A stretch of DNA of 64,000 nt from Hirundichthys speculiger (GCA_018398805.1 JAGFBZ010002548.1:1-64000), one strand, 5' to 3'. Shown: positions 32,948-42,917, counted from the stretch's first letter. Translations and numbers: made by a program. Notes: generated from the sequence alone by a model not told the origin.

Positions 32948-33282
32948 CTGCCCAGCCGTATCCGCCTCTGCTGTTCCTCAGGCGTGAGGTGGGTTCTTCC
33001 CAACTGCATAGGCTCTGTCGGCTGGGTCGGAGGGGAAGGCGGCTGGGACGGAGTAGAAGACGCCTGGGACGGAGGTCGAGGCCGGAGGGTGGACAGAGAC
33101 GACCCCGGGGAGGCTTTGGAACGTGATCCGCGCTCCCGGCGACGTTCACGGAGCCGGTTGTCGATCCGGATGGCTAACGAAACCAGGTCGTCCAGATTGG
33201 CAGGCGCTTCTCTGCAGGCTAGCTCGTCTTTGACGTCGTCGGCGAGTCCTTTAGTGAAAAACCCCTGCCAGGGCCACGTCAT
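32854..33282 (-). pseudogene. gag: Gypsy gag C-terminal part with zinc knuckle
   Basis: Contains [15 protein letters not shown] and [19 protein letters not shown] from the sushi-type capsid, a Pro/Ser-rich linker, and the knuckle [15 protein letters not shown]. It is out of frame with the N-terminal gag piece at 33,479-33,937. Confidence 0.85.
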
Positions 33283-33478
33283 TCCAGCCAGAGTCCGCTG
33301 CTAGAGTCCGAAACTCTACTGAATATTCTGCGGTACTCCGGGAGCCTTGTGAGATCTCTAATAATCGTCCAGCCGCAGAGCCTGCATGATCGGGGTGATC
33401 AAATACCAGTTTTAACTTTCTTTCAAACGTATCATATGTCAGAGAATGGAGGGGGTACCTGGTCTTCTCTGCGTGTGC

Positions 33479-33937
33479 CTAGTCCAGAGCCCTGCCGCGC
33501 ATTGATCCCACCACGTAGATGATTTTGGAGGCGTCAGAGCTGAACGTGAGCTGTTTCTGGAGAAAAACATGACGACACTGGAGGAGGAAACCTCGGCAGC
33601 ACCCCAGATCCCCGGAAAAAGGCGCTGGATTGGGGGCATACGAGTCTCTGGGAGGAGCAGCTGGAGTCTGATGGAGACCAGGGGCGGATTCCGGGGCGGC
33701 CGGCAGGGCGGCAGAGGAAGAGCGATTCATCAGCAGCGCCACCTGCGCTGTGAGATCGTTCAGCTGGGAGAGGAGCTGGTCACAAGATTGTGAGAGTGTT
33801 TGGACCATCTGTTCGTGTAGTCCCAGCATTTGTCCTCGGGACCAGAGAGCCCTCAGCACAGCCTCAGCAAATCCTGGCGAGTCTGCCAGTCCGGTGAAAT
33901 CAGCAGAGTCCGAGGGTAGGCCAGTCCGATCTGTCAT
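33479..33937 (-). pseudogene. gag: Gypsy gag N-terminal part
   Basis: 152 codons starting MTDRTGLPS. The ATG lies within the last bases of the 5' LTR, since ATGACA is shared with the LTR end. A coiled region (QMVQTLSQSCDQLLSQLNDL) and PNPAPFSGDLGCCRGFLLQC are typical of sushi-ichi gag, the family that also gave rise to domesticated mammalian RTL genes. The frame ends before the capsid is complete. Confidence 0.85.
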
Positions 33938-34364
33938 GGCTCAGGTGAGAAAGACTCCAAGTTAGACTTCACTTAAATAAAGGGGTTTATTAGGACAAAG
34001 AATCCCGGAACAGTTGTGGATGGATCGGTGCTGGTTCTCCAAGGTCTGGTTCCAGGATGCGCAGGCAGGCTCACACAGGCTGGACGTGGGACAGGCAGAC
34101 GGGGAAGGCAGGACTGGAGAAGAGAGCAAAAGTTAATAGGAAGTTCAGACAGGTTGGGACAGTGAGACGAGACGTGGGCTTAATACCACTAAATGAGCCT
34201 TGTCGGACTGGCGCCGAGTGGCTGCAGGAATCCAGGTTATGTAGAGTGTGAATTGATTGATGATGAGTCCCAGCTGTGCAGGGGAGGCCGGGTTGAGCAA
34301 GTCTAGGCTGAAGGTCGGGACCGGAGACAGTGGAGGGCGCCAGAGGACAGGGAGCCGCATGACA
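33932..34364 (-). repeat. Gypsy 5' LTR (433 bp)
   Basis: Pairs with 29,097-29,538. The outer flank TAATC at 34,365-34,369 is the target duplication. Confidence 0.92.
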
Positions 34365-34369
34365 TAATC

Positions 34370-35258
34370 GGCTATCAAAGTGAATAAAAATAATAACGAA
34401 GGGCAATTTTTGAACTAATTAGCAGCCAAATAATGGGGAAGTGGGGCCTGGACGTGGTCCGTGGCGCACGACCTGTCTGAACCGTAGACAACTTGGGAGA
34501 CACCAATCTTATCTCTTTTCAGCCTTACCCTGAGGGAGTCTTGCGGCTTACGTGTCGTGGGGTGCACCGGTTAACACACAGCTCGCAGTGGGCTCTCCGG
34601 GAACCGTCTTTGGCCGATGGCTGAGGAGGTTCTGCAGTCAGGGTCTCCGGACGTAGCGCGTGACTCGGGCGGGTGTTACCGCTTCCTTTCGTCTGGTGGG
34701 TCGGTTCCGGTGGTCTCGGAATCCAACCGGCAGGCTGAGACATTCTGGTGTCCCCGGACACGGCGGTAATCGGCAGGAATTGGCAGTTAAAGAGTTCGAT
34801 GGCTTGACGAGTGGCCCGTCAAAATTGACGTGAGCCCAAAAAGAAAAGACGAAGTAACAAAAATCAAAATTATTAAGCTAATGCAAAAATCTGCTCAGTT
34901 TGGCAAAAGTTCTAGGCGTGGGGTTTTCGGAGTGTCAAACGTCAAACGTTTTAAGCACTCCCCACCGCACGTGGAGGCAGAACTTATAAAATAAAAGTTG
35001 ATATCGAAATTCCGCTACAACTAACTTTGGTTAGTTGAAAATATTCAGTGATTGTTCTATAAAAAAGGTCAATGCAGCGTGACTGCCAAGCTTCTGTAAA
35101 AATGAGAACGGAAAAATGCGCAGAAGCAAAATCAAATTAAGAAAAAGAAAAATGAAGCAACCCAATTGATTTCAGCGTGTCGTTCGCACTACAAAGTAAT
35201 AAAATTAAAAGGAAAAAGTTGCAGAGAGAGAGTTGTAAAGAAAGATTATCAAAGGAGA
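34370..35258. other. Unassigned sequence between old ERV gag halves (part 2)
   Basis: Continues 28,736-29,091 across the Gypsy insertion. No frame with a known domain; the minus-strand frame 34,525-34,761 is Pro/Arg-rich but unrecognised. Confidence 0.3.
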
Positions 35259-36917
35259 GAAGAGAGTAAGAGTTTTGCTTTTAGATCTGGGGATCCACAA
35301 AGCTACAAAGACGCACGGAAGAACCTGCGGAGAGGAATTATAAAGGCCAAGCGCAGTTACCAGCAGCGCATAGAGGCCCACTTCAACAGCAACAACTCCA
35401 GAGGCATGTGGCAGGGGATTAAGACACTGACTGGCTACAACAACAACACAACAGCCACAATCTCACCAGACAGCACCCTCCCAAACACACTAAACCAGTT
35501 CTTTGCTCGCTTCGACAGTCACAGCAAGAACTCAGACACCCTCCCTGTTCCACCAACCAAAAACGACCTGCTTCAGCTGCAGCCACATCAGGTCAGGGCC
35601 ACCCTGCGCAGAGTCAACGTGAGGAAAGCACCCGGCCCAGATGGTGTCCCGGGGCGTGTACTCAAGGCCTGCGCTGACCAGCTCGCAGAGGTATTCACCA
35701 CCATCTTTAACCTCTCGCTTCTGCAGTCTGTGGTTCCTGCCTGCCTCAAATCAGCCACCATTGTTCCTATACCAAAGAGGAACACAGTGAACTGCCTGAA
35801 TGACTACCGCCCAGTTGCTCTCACCCCCATCATCACTAAATGTTTTGAGAGACTTATCCTCCCCTTCATCAGGTCTGCCATCCCTGCTGACCTCGACCAA
35901 CATCAGTTTGCGTACAGAGCGAACAGGTCGACAGAGGATGCTGTCATAACGGCTACCCACACAGCCCTCACTCACCTGGACCAGAGCAACACCTACGTGA
36001 GGATGCTGTTTGTGGACTTCAGCTCAGCATTTAATACAGTTATCCCCCAGAAACTGGTCATGAAACTGAGCAACTTGGGCATCGGCAGTTCACTGTGTGC
36101 ATGGATATTGGACTTCCTCAGGAACAGACCCCAGCGCGTCAGGATGGGAGATCGCACCTCTTCCACACTCATCCTGAACACTGGAACACCACAGGGGTGT
36201 GTCCTCAGCCCTCTCCTCTTCTCACTCTTCACCCACGACTGCTCCCCCATCCACCCCACAAACACCATCGTCAAGTTTGCGGACGACACCACCATTGTAG
36301 GACTGATTAAGAATAACAATGAGTCAGCCTACAGGGAGGAGGTCAAACACTTGACTGACTGGTGCTCCAACAACAACCTGGTCCTCAACACAGCCAAAAC
36401 CAAGGAAATCATTTTGGATTTCAGGAAATCCAAAAAGACGGTGCTCCCCACCCTTTCCATTAAAGGAGAGGAGGTTGAGAGGGTGGAGAGCTTCAAGTTC
36501 CTTGGAGTTCATATATCGGCCGACCTCACCTGGGCTGTCCACACATCGTACCAGGTAAGGAAAGCCCATCAGCGCCTTTACTTCCTCAGGAAGCTGAAGC
36601 AGGCTCACCTTCCCCACCCCCTGCTGGTTAATTTTTACAGGGCATCCATCAAGTCCATCCTGACCTACTGCTGTACAGTGTGGTTCACCAGCTGCACTGC
36701 CAAGGACAGGAAGGACCTGCAGCGGGTGGCGAGGACGGCGGAGACAATCATTGGGACCACACTTCCCCCCCTCAGAGACATTTACACTGGCCGACTGAAA
36801 AAAGAAGGCCAGAAACATCAGCACAGATCCCTCACACCCCGGTTATGCCCTATTCTGCCCCCTTCCCTCTGGAAAGAGATTCCGCTCTCTCAAAGCCAGA
36901 ACTGCAAGACTCATTAA
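35166..36917 (+). pseudogene. LINE ORF2: reverse transcriptase and C-terminal domain
   Basis: 583 open codons, though the first ~35 come from the target sequence. RT motifs in order: KAPGPDGVPGRVL, DYRPVALTPIITKCFERL, QFAYRANRSTEDAV, FVDFSSAFNTV, TGTPQGCVLSPLLFSLFTHD and FADD at about residues 371-374. The C-terminal part has YFLRKLKQAHLPHPLLVNFY and SILTYCCTVWF. The catalytic core is intact, but without an endonuclease or its own 5' UTR promoter this copy cannot move alone. The frame shifts near the end of the protein. Confidence 0.9.
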
Positions 36918-36948
36918 CAGCTTCTTCCCCCAGGCCGTCAAAGCCATC

Positions 36949-36968
36949 ACCCCCCCCCCCCCCCCCCC
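36949..36968 (+). repeat. Poly(C) tract in LINE 3' region
   Basis: About 20 consecutive C. Confidence 0.85.
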
Positions 36969-37273
36969 ACTCTAAGACTGACAATGGTCACACTCACCAC
37001 TAAGTGCAATATCCCTTGCCCCCCAAAGACACCTACCTGCTGTAAAATAATAACACTGATACCCGTATTTATCATACCCATTTTATTTATCATAGCCATT
37101 TCTTTTTTATACCTTGTAAATACTTATTTTATATTTTTATATTTTATATTGTTTTTATATTGTTTATTGTGATATCGTGCTTTTGTGTTTTCTTGTTTTT
37201 CTCTCTCGCTGCCATGTGGAGCTGCTAAACTGATTTTCACAGTTAATGTTGGCAACAATGTGAACAGTGACAA

Positions 37274-37322
37274 TAAAGGATTTGATTGATTGATTGATTG
37301 ATTTGATTGATTGATTGATTGA
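37274..37322 (+). repeat. (TTGA)n tail of LINE
   Basis: The array forms the 3' end of the element, with one irregular unit. Confidence 0.85.
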
Positions 37323-37333
37323 TAAGAGAGTGA

Positions 37334-37798
37334 GGACAAAGACTGTCGTCTGGCTTTATACTGCTGAATATTAATGAGCGTTTATGTAAATAAGAGGGGT
37401 TTGGTCCCGGGCTGGTCGATGCTCTGTCCAGTCAGAGACAGGAATCTTCCCGCCTGGTCACAAAGCAATAAACGTATGCAAAACGTGGTGGGAGTGGTAG
37501 TCATTCCGCCCCCTTTGTCTCCAAGGACCCGTCTTTGTAGTACTCATTCTTAAACACATTTAAACAGTTTACTAATTATCAAGGTGTGTTCACAAAACAT
37601 CACAACACAGATAGCACAGTTATGTCCACAGGATAATAACTTTTAACCTTTCATTCAGAAATTCAGAAATGCCTTTTTGGGAGAGAAAGTTAGAGTGGCA
37701 TGAATCTACACACAATAATAACCATTTCAAGGCTTAACTTGGCAGTCTTTCTTCAATGCAGCACTTCGGGGGGGTTTTATGACCCCTTCAAGTTTATC

Positions 37799-37833
<35 letters not shown>

Positions 37834-38089
37834 TTTGAGCTGAGTGCATTCCAATGTCTTTGAGGGTCTGGTTTCCTTCATTCGGCGCATCCCAGTGTCT
37901 CTGGAACCAGAGTTATAGGCTTGCTAAGAGCATCGGGCTTACTGTTGTCATGGTAACGTGGGCATCTCTGAGTTTTTATGGCTCCCAGGTGTGTCTGTGG
38001 GGGTCCAGATATCTGGGTAAAAGGTCCACAGAGACTGCTGTCCTACAGCAGCTTTAATTAATAAAATAAAATCCGATGACAGGATCCTA
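37334..38089 (-). other. Unassigned sequence between old ERV gag halves (part 3), promoter-like on minus strand
   Basis: On the minus strand a TATAAAG near 37,355-37,361 sits about 30 nt upstream of the position where the LINE entered. With 34,370-35,258 and 28,736-29,091 this could be a retroelement LTR plus leader, but no matching second LTR is in the window. Contains a 33-base poly(C) run at 37,801-37,833. Confidence 0.3.
37801..37833 (+). repeat. Poly(C) tract, 33 bases
   Basis: Uninterrupted. Such tracts can form i-motif and, on the other strand, G-quadruplex structures, and are also prone to assembly error. Confidence 0.9.
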
Positions 38090-38664
38090 CACCAGTGACG
38101 TAGCCCATCTCTAGAGCTAGCATGTAGTGCATTTTAAGTGCTGTCGATACACTCCAGCATCATCTCCATCATCAACAGTTCCACTATGAGTCTTAAACGC
38201 TTTTTCCATTCTGATCCTGTATACTTCAAAACTTTGCTACAACTCGCTCTCCCAGAGCAGTCATTAAGTAGTTAGATCTCCAGAATCATGTGCTAAAACT
38301 GCAATGTTCTGAAGGGGGTCCCAAGTACCCCTCACATAATGTCAATCTGGACCCAAAGCTTGCATCCACACCTGTTGCACCTCCAGTGCATTTAAGTGGT
38401 ATGACCTTCTCAGATCCTCCATATCTGCTACAAACTGATTTACATCCTCCCTATGGGATGTCACCCCCTCTATTGCTTTTTTTTTTTTACATCTTCTATA
38501 GTCCAAGTCCTATAGACTAAAATAATTGGATTCTCTCCGTTTTCACCTACATTTGGATTTGCCACTTCAATCATTGGATACGTATCTGCATGATCAGCAT
38601 TCATGGACTAAATAACTTTCCCAGAGTTTTAGAGCAGGGACCGTGTCCTCCTGTTGCAGATCTA
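38090..38664 (-). pseudogene. gag: Old ERV gag, matrix-capsid region
   Basis: In minus orientation the sequence encodes YPMIEVANPNVGENGENPII, then LVYRTWT, and further on REDVNQFVADMEDLRRSYHL, NALEVQQVWMQALGPDWHYV and KAFKTHSGTVDDG, with several frameshifts and stops. It resembles the start of the young ERV capsid (PMVEVAGPAGTILVHRPW). It continues the gag N-terminal piece at 40,084-40,330 across a DNA transposon and should lead into the nucleocapsid at 28,735. Confidence 0.75.
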
Positions 38665-40083
38665 GGGCCCTATCTTACACCTCCCAATACCTACTACCCA
38701 CTACGTGCAAATTGCAGATTTAGGAGCCTCTGCCAACCGCTAATGCAATCTTCCGCTCCCAAAAGCTGCTACCCATTATGCCGACTCCCTTACTCACATT
38801 GTGGGCACGGCAATGGGTGTGTCTCTTGCACTTTCCACAAATTCAGTATCTTGCGGTACCTGTATCTTGCAGATTTTGGATATTGGGTAGTGGGTGGTCT
38901 GACCACCCACTACCCAATACCCAAAATCTGCGAGATACCAGTACCGAGTTTGTGGAAAGCGCAACTGGCATGTCGGCGCGTAAAAGAGCGCATCCAAATC
39001 CCGTCATTGCGCGTCCACCCAGTCACATGTGGACTGCTCAACCGGCTCTACCTCTCAATTATGCATCACTGTATCACTTGCATACGTTATTATTCTCTTA
39101 AGGGCAGAGGATGTCTGTACAGCTGTGGCATGATCTCATTCAGATGTTTGCTGTGGAGGAAACGAGGAAATCACAGAACTCTGTTGTGGAGTTTCTTGTA
39201 CTGTGCTCGTATCTCTCTCACCCTCTCCTTGCGCTCGGAGCACCTGAGATGCGCTCAGTGGTAGAAGGTAAATGTCATCATACCTGTTCCTCTGGCTCAA
39301 TGCTCATCCAATGATCCGTTCTGCAGTATTTTAAAAAGCACCGCTCCCAGCGGCTTTGCGTCTTGGTGCAGCTGTGCATCTTGGAGCAGGGGATATGTTC
39401 GAGATAACTCAAAAAGTTATGGATGGATTTTGATGACATTTTCAGGAGTTGTCAGAAATGTGAAAAGGAAGAACTGATTTTATTTTGGGTGTGATCCGGA
39501 AGAAATCCTGGATTCTGGATCACTTTCAAATTTTGGCTAACATTGTGCTGTTTAGTTGTTTCTTGAACCCTAAAGCAACCACAACTGTTGTGCTTGGCAG
39601 AGGTCTGCGCTCTCCGATTGCTTTTCTAGTTAAGAAATGCTTTTCTGGAAATTCACCGGCTTTATTTTTTTCTGAGCAGTTTGTTGAAACTTCTTGGAGT
39701 ACAAAATAAATGATTAAATCATTTGCTCCACATTAGTTAGAGCTAGTTATGTATATATCAGTGCAGAGGAGGAGGAGGAAGGAAGAGGAGGAAGCTCTAC
39801 AGCAGAGTCCCAGACGAGCTGCCCATGAGAGCTGCTCTGATTTGGGTGAAAAGACGCTCCATAGCAGTTTGCAGGTACCGCAACCTGCTCTTAAAGGCAA
39901 TGGCTACTGATGCACTGATTGGTTAAACAGGTGGAACGCCCTAACCACTACCACTACCACTTGGCGCAGGTAATATCACAGGTTTCGGGAGGTGGAAGAT
40001 TGCGTTCTTTGTGGGAGAACGCGCCTCCTGCTACCTGCTATCCCTTAATAGCAGGTTTAGGAGGTTTGGCGCAAGATAGGGCC
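38665..40083. mobile_element. Harbinger-like non-autonomous DNA transposon (~1.4 kb)
   Basis: It begins GGGCCCTATCTT and ends AAGATAGGGCCC, a perfect 12-bp terminal inverted repeat, flanked by CTA at 38,662-38,664 and 40,084-40,086, a 3-bp duplication as in PIF/Harbinger elements. It interrupts old ERV gag. No transposase domain is recognisable. It contains a large hairpin (38,830-38,962) and, at about 39,404-39,640, part of another abundant fish repeat (CAGAGGTCTGCGCTCTCCGA). Confidence 0.75.
38830..38962. repeat. Long hairpin inside the DNA transposon
   Basis: Arms of about 60-65 bp (TTGGATATTGGGTAGTGGG / CCCACTACCCAATACCCAA at the inner part) with a 3-base loop at 38,899-38,901 and a few mismatches. 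Confidence 0.88.
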
Positions 40084-40330
40084 CCTAGTCTCTTTTTGTG
40101 GTGTGACTTCCTCATCATTTGGTGGTAAGGGTGGGTATAAAGACTCCCCTTGTTCTGGTGCTGCTGCTACAGCCTCCTCTTCTTCACTCTCTTCTTCCTC
40201 CTGTCTGCGATGCCTCCTAGGGCCTGTCTCATCATCCTCTCTTCTGTGAAACAGCAGCTAGTTGTGCCAAATCTAGTTATTACTTTTCACCAGGAGACGG
40301 TGGACATGTGTGTCTGTAATCTGAGAACCA
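40084..40330 (-). pseudogene. gag: Old ERV gag N-terminal piece
   Basis: The minus strand encodes a Glu-rich segment and EQGESLYPPLPPNDEE, a proline-rich YPPLPP stretch like a retroviral late domain, then continues after the transposon at 38,664. Upstream stops show the piece is degenerate. Confidence 0.55.
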
Positions 40331-41316
40331 TTTTGGTGGTGGTGCTATTCAAAATTTTAGCGTAAAATGAGTTTGCAAATCACCCTCCTGCACAGCCGTG
40401 CGGCGCAGCAGAGGGAGGATGCAGGGTGTTGAGCAGAGCAGAGCGTATGAGTCTTTTTTCCTTTTTTTACTCCGATTCAGAGGAGGAAGACATGCAGTCG
40501 TCCAGTGAAGCAGAAACTGACATCAGTAGTGACAGTGAGTCTGCACCGTAAACCACAATCAGCACACAGTATATCCGCTGCTTCACCACGGCGTGACCGG
40601 GGTGAAAACATTCTGCGATCACCAAGCAGGTCGAGGTGTCGAATAATGGAAAAATGTAGCGGAGATGAAATAGTTCTGGCAATGAGGGAGGAGCTGGTGA
40701 AAAAATGCCGCTGATGGCACACCAGGAAATCACAGTGATGATGATGATGGCGGCTGAGTTCTTGAGAGAAGAGGAATATTATCACAAGTAGAGAATACAT
40801 TTTGATGACCCTTTTGGTTGTCGTGGAGACGATCTGGAGATATTCTCATTCACAGTATACCTTTATCTCAAACTGCTTTCAAGTTGGAGCCTTTTGAAAT
40901 CTTGATATCAAAATTGTATATTTTCTTGAAAAAACTTTCAGGTCCTGCACCCAGCAGAGGTCCCAGTTCCACACCTGTTGGCAGTGCAACAAAGAAAGGT
41001 GAGTGTAAAAAAAGGGGGGGGGGGTACCTCCACACTGCACCAATATCAAAAATATATTTATGCTGATTGTATATATTTCTGTAATTTATAGGTTGTGCAT
41101 CCAGGTGTCGTGGGGAAGACTGTCTGGCATGAAGATGTCAAAATGTGTTATATAATGTTTTATATATGTGTTAAATAAATCATTATTTTTGCCATTGAAA
41201 ACCTTCTGTCTTTTTTTTCTTTGGTTCTATAGAAGGAAACCACTGTTCAGATGTTTGAAGTGTCAGTAAAACAACAAATATTTGTGTTAAACTCATTGTT
41301 TTGCCTCTCTTCACAA

Positions 41317-41320
<4 letters not shown>
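40331..41320. other. No gene recognised
   Basis: Contains a plus-strand Asp/Ser/Glu-rich open segment near 40,476-40,548 (EEEDMQSSSEAETDISSD) and a possible splice donor AAAGGTGAG at 40,996, suggesting remains of a transposon-encoded or host gene, but no domain can be named. Confidence 0.3.
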
Positions 41321-41359
<39 letters not shown>

Positions 41360-41385
41360 CTTTATTGATCCCGAGGGAAATTCAG
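41321..41385 (-). mobile_element. LINE 3' tail with (GATA)n
   Basis: ACTTTATTGATCCCGAGGGA, then AATTC, is the reverse complement of the 3' end of Rex1-like fish LINEs, followed by a tetranucleotide array at 41,321-41,358. The rest of the LINE is absent. Confidence 0.75.
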
Positions 41386-41983
41386 GAGAAGAAACTCGTT
41401 TTCTCAATTGTTTGGTCAGAAATGGGTGATTTTGGTGAAACTTCCCCTTGTTCTACTGCTGATAACTTGGAAGATTGGAAGAAGGTAGAAACAAACTTTT
41501 TTTTCCTGATGAAAGAAGAGAGTCTACCCTTTATGTTGGTGGTTTCAGTGTTCACAGTGTCATAGAACACAATATTCTATGGGTCTTGGAAAATCAGTGA
41601 AAATGCTTCCAAACGCTGGCAATATGAGGCTCTCTGCTGTGCAGCTGTCTGGCAGTCAATAAGTTAATGACAAGGGACTCTACTATCCTACGGAATTTAA
41701 CTGCGTCTCAGGACCTTTTCATACTCTGCCATGGTCTAGAATATTCAGGATTTCATTCTCAAAATGCGCAATGACCCTCAGTCATTCTTTTCTTTTTAAA
41801 GAAGAACTATAACTCACCAATTTGTGTCTTCTCCCTCTCGGACTACCGTCAACCGTTGGATCCCAGCCAGCGGGTCGGACCTCCAGTCCTAAAGGGTCTT
41901 CTGAAAACTCACTCTTTGGAGTTCAGCGTGGCCACGGTTTTTCCTAGTGTCCGCCCCGCCCGCCAGAATCCTCAGGTCTGTTG
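41386..41983 (-). other. Old ERV leader region
   Basis: It follows the primer site on the minus strand and contains the 15-mer CCGTTGGATCCCAGC (plus strand, 41,853-41,867), identical to one in the young ERV leader. The motif is 117 nt from the primer site here and 126 nt in the young ERV. Confidence 0.5.
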
Positions 41984-42003
41984 GTATCCGGCTAGAAGGA
42001 CCA
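41984..42003 (-). promoter_or_regulatory. Primer binding site, tRNA-Tyr-like
   Basis: Minus-strand TGGTCCTTCTAGCCGGATAC resembles the complement of the tRNA-Tyr 3' end (recalled; about three mismatches). It lies a few bases after an LTR-like end CCTGACA. Confidence 0.55.
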
Positions 42004-42010
42004 AGTTAAA

Positions 42011-42250
42011 TGTCAGGTTCAGCAACCTAAAACATTATTATTCACACACAAGGGAAAAAAGACACAAAGAGTTTGCTTTTTTTTCACTCGTGAGGAGAAC
42101 GAAGAGGCGTGTCTTAGTTACACTCTCAAACCGCTCTGAACTCGTCCCACCGCTCCTTCACTTTTTATTGAGAGAAGAGAATTCAGTTACACAGGAAGCA
42201 GCTGTTACTATAGGTGGATACTCAGTTACACCCTAATACAGCTGTGTGAA
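42011..42250 (-). mobile_element. Old ERV 5' LTR remnant (R-U5 side)
   Basis: On the minus strand AATAAAAAGTG (about 42,160-42,170) is followed by U5-like sequence ending CCTGACA at 42,011. The U3 border cannot be placed. Assigned to the old ERV from position, orientation and the shared leader motif. Confidence 0.45.
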
Positions 42251-42349
42251 ACCCTTGTTTGCAGCAGATGTTTTCAACATCATCCTGCTAATGTTATCTA
42301 TCGCACTGTTCTCCCATCCTGTCAGTTTGTTCACCAGTTTGTCAGTTTG

Positions 42350-42402
42350 GTTTTACGTTATGCCTTATCGTTATCTTTGATAACGATAAGGCATAACGTA
42401 AA
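42350..42402. repeat. Perfect 25-bp inverted repeat with 3-base loop
   Basis: TTTTACGTTATGCCTTATCG, then TTATC, is followed by TTT and the exact reverse complement, ending CATAACGTAAAA. No gene or transposon end is attached. Confidence 0.93.
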
Positions 42403-42626
42403 AACTGTATCTTTCAGAAACAGTTTTTAAAAACACCCTGCCCAGTGAAACACACTCACTCATTCCTCTCAAACAGTTTAAGCGAATATGAGATAACTTC
42501 TTTATACAATTTATTCCAACAAGCAGCAACAGTGTCCAACTTGGCAACAGTAACTAGGGGAAAAGCGGGAGGTGCTTACCGAAGGGTCAATCGACGTCTA
42601 TAGACATCCGTGGCAGTGAATGATGG

Positions 42627-42905
42627 TTAATGATGTCAACAACTGCAGAACCATTTAGTTGAGTTATATTCTGTTTCAAGTACAACTTTAAAAATTCAGT
42701 AAAAAATAAATCCTAGACTGTAACCCTTTTGCTCGAGTCGGTAGCGTGATCCTCCATTTTACATTAAATCCAGGTTGCATGCGTTCACTGTGACGCTCGA
42801 TTTGCTTACTGTTTACTTAGGTGCGGGCTCCATCTAGTGGCACAGATGTGCAATTACAAGAGAAAAGTGTCGTCTTCCATTTTGAGATGAAATCCATTTC
42901 GAGAA
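42627..42905 (+). repeat. Unclassified dispersed repeat Y, copy 2
   Basis: Partner of 13,332-13,600. Ends where the Gypsy element at 42,918 begins. Confidence 0.7.
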
Positions 42906-42913
42906 TATGATTT

Positions 42914-42917
42914 CTAG
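42914..42917. repeat. Target-site duplication CTAG (left)
   Basis: Matches 48,479-48,482 exactly and supports LTR borders at 42,918 and 48,478. Confidence 0.65.

Larger units (their letters stand above)
29097..34364 (-). mobile_element. Chromodomain Ty3/Gypsy retrotransposon (sushi-type)
   Basis: Minus-strand element with 3' LTR 29,097-29,538 and 5' LTR 33,932-34,364. The LTR ends TGTCATG and CATGACA are inverted. Flanks TAATC match. Order: gag, protease, RT, RNase H, integrase, chromodomain. The LTRs differ at about a dozen positions plus a 9-bp indel, so it is older than the young ERV. The pol frame is long and open, but gag and protease are broken. Confidence 0.93.
35259..37333 (+). mobile_element. 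CR1/jockey-superfamily LINE, 5'-truncated
   Basis: The element starts inside the RT-upstream region (about 35,271) and ends in CAATAAAGGATTTGATTGA with a TTGA array at 37,274-37,322. Flanks AAGAGAGTAAG (35,259-35,269) and AAGAGAGTGAG (37,323-37,333) agree at 10 of 11 bases, consistent with a LINE target duplication. The endonuclease is missing. Confidence 0.85.

Noticed and set aside
38590..39264. 224-codon plus-strand frame
   Set aside because: It crosses the border of a DNA transposon at 38,665 and reads through a hairpin; it cannot be a single gene.
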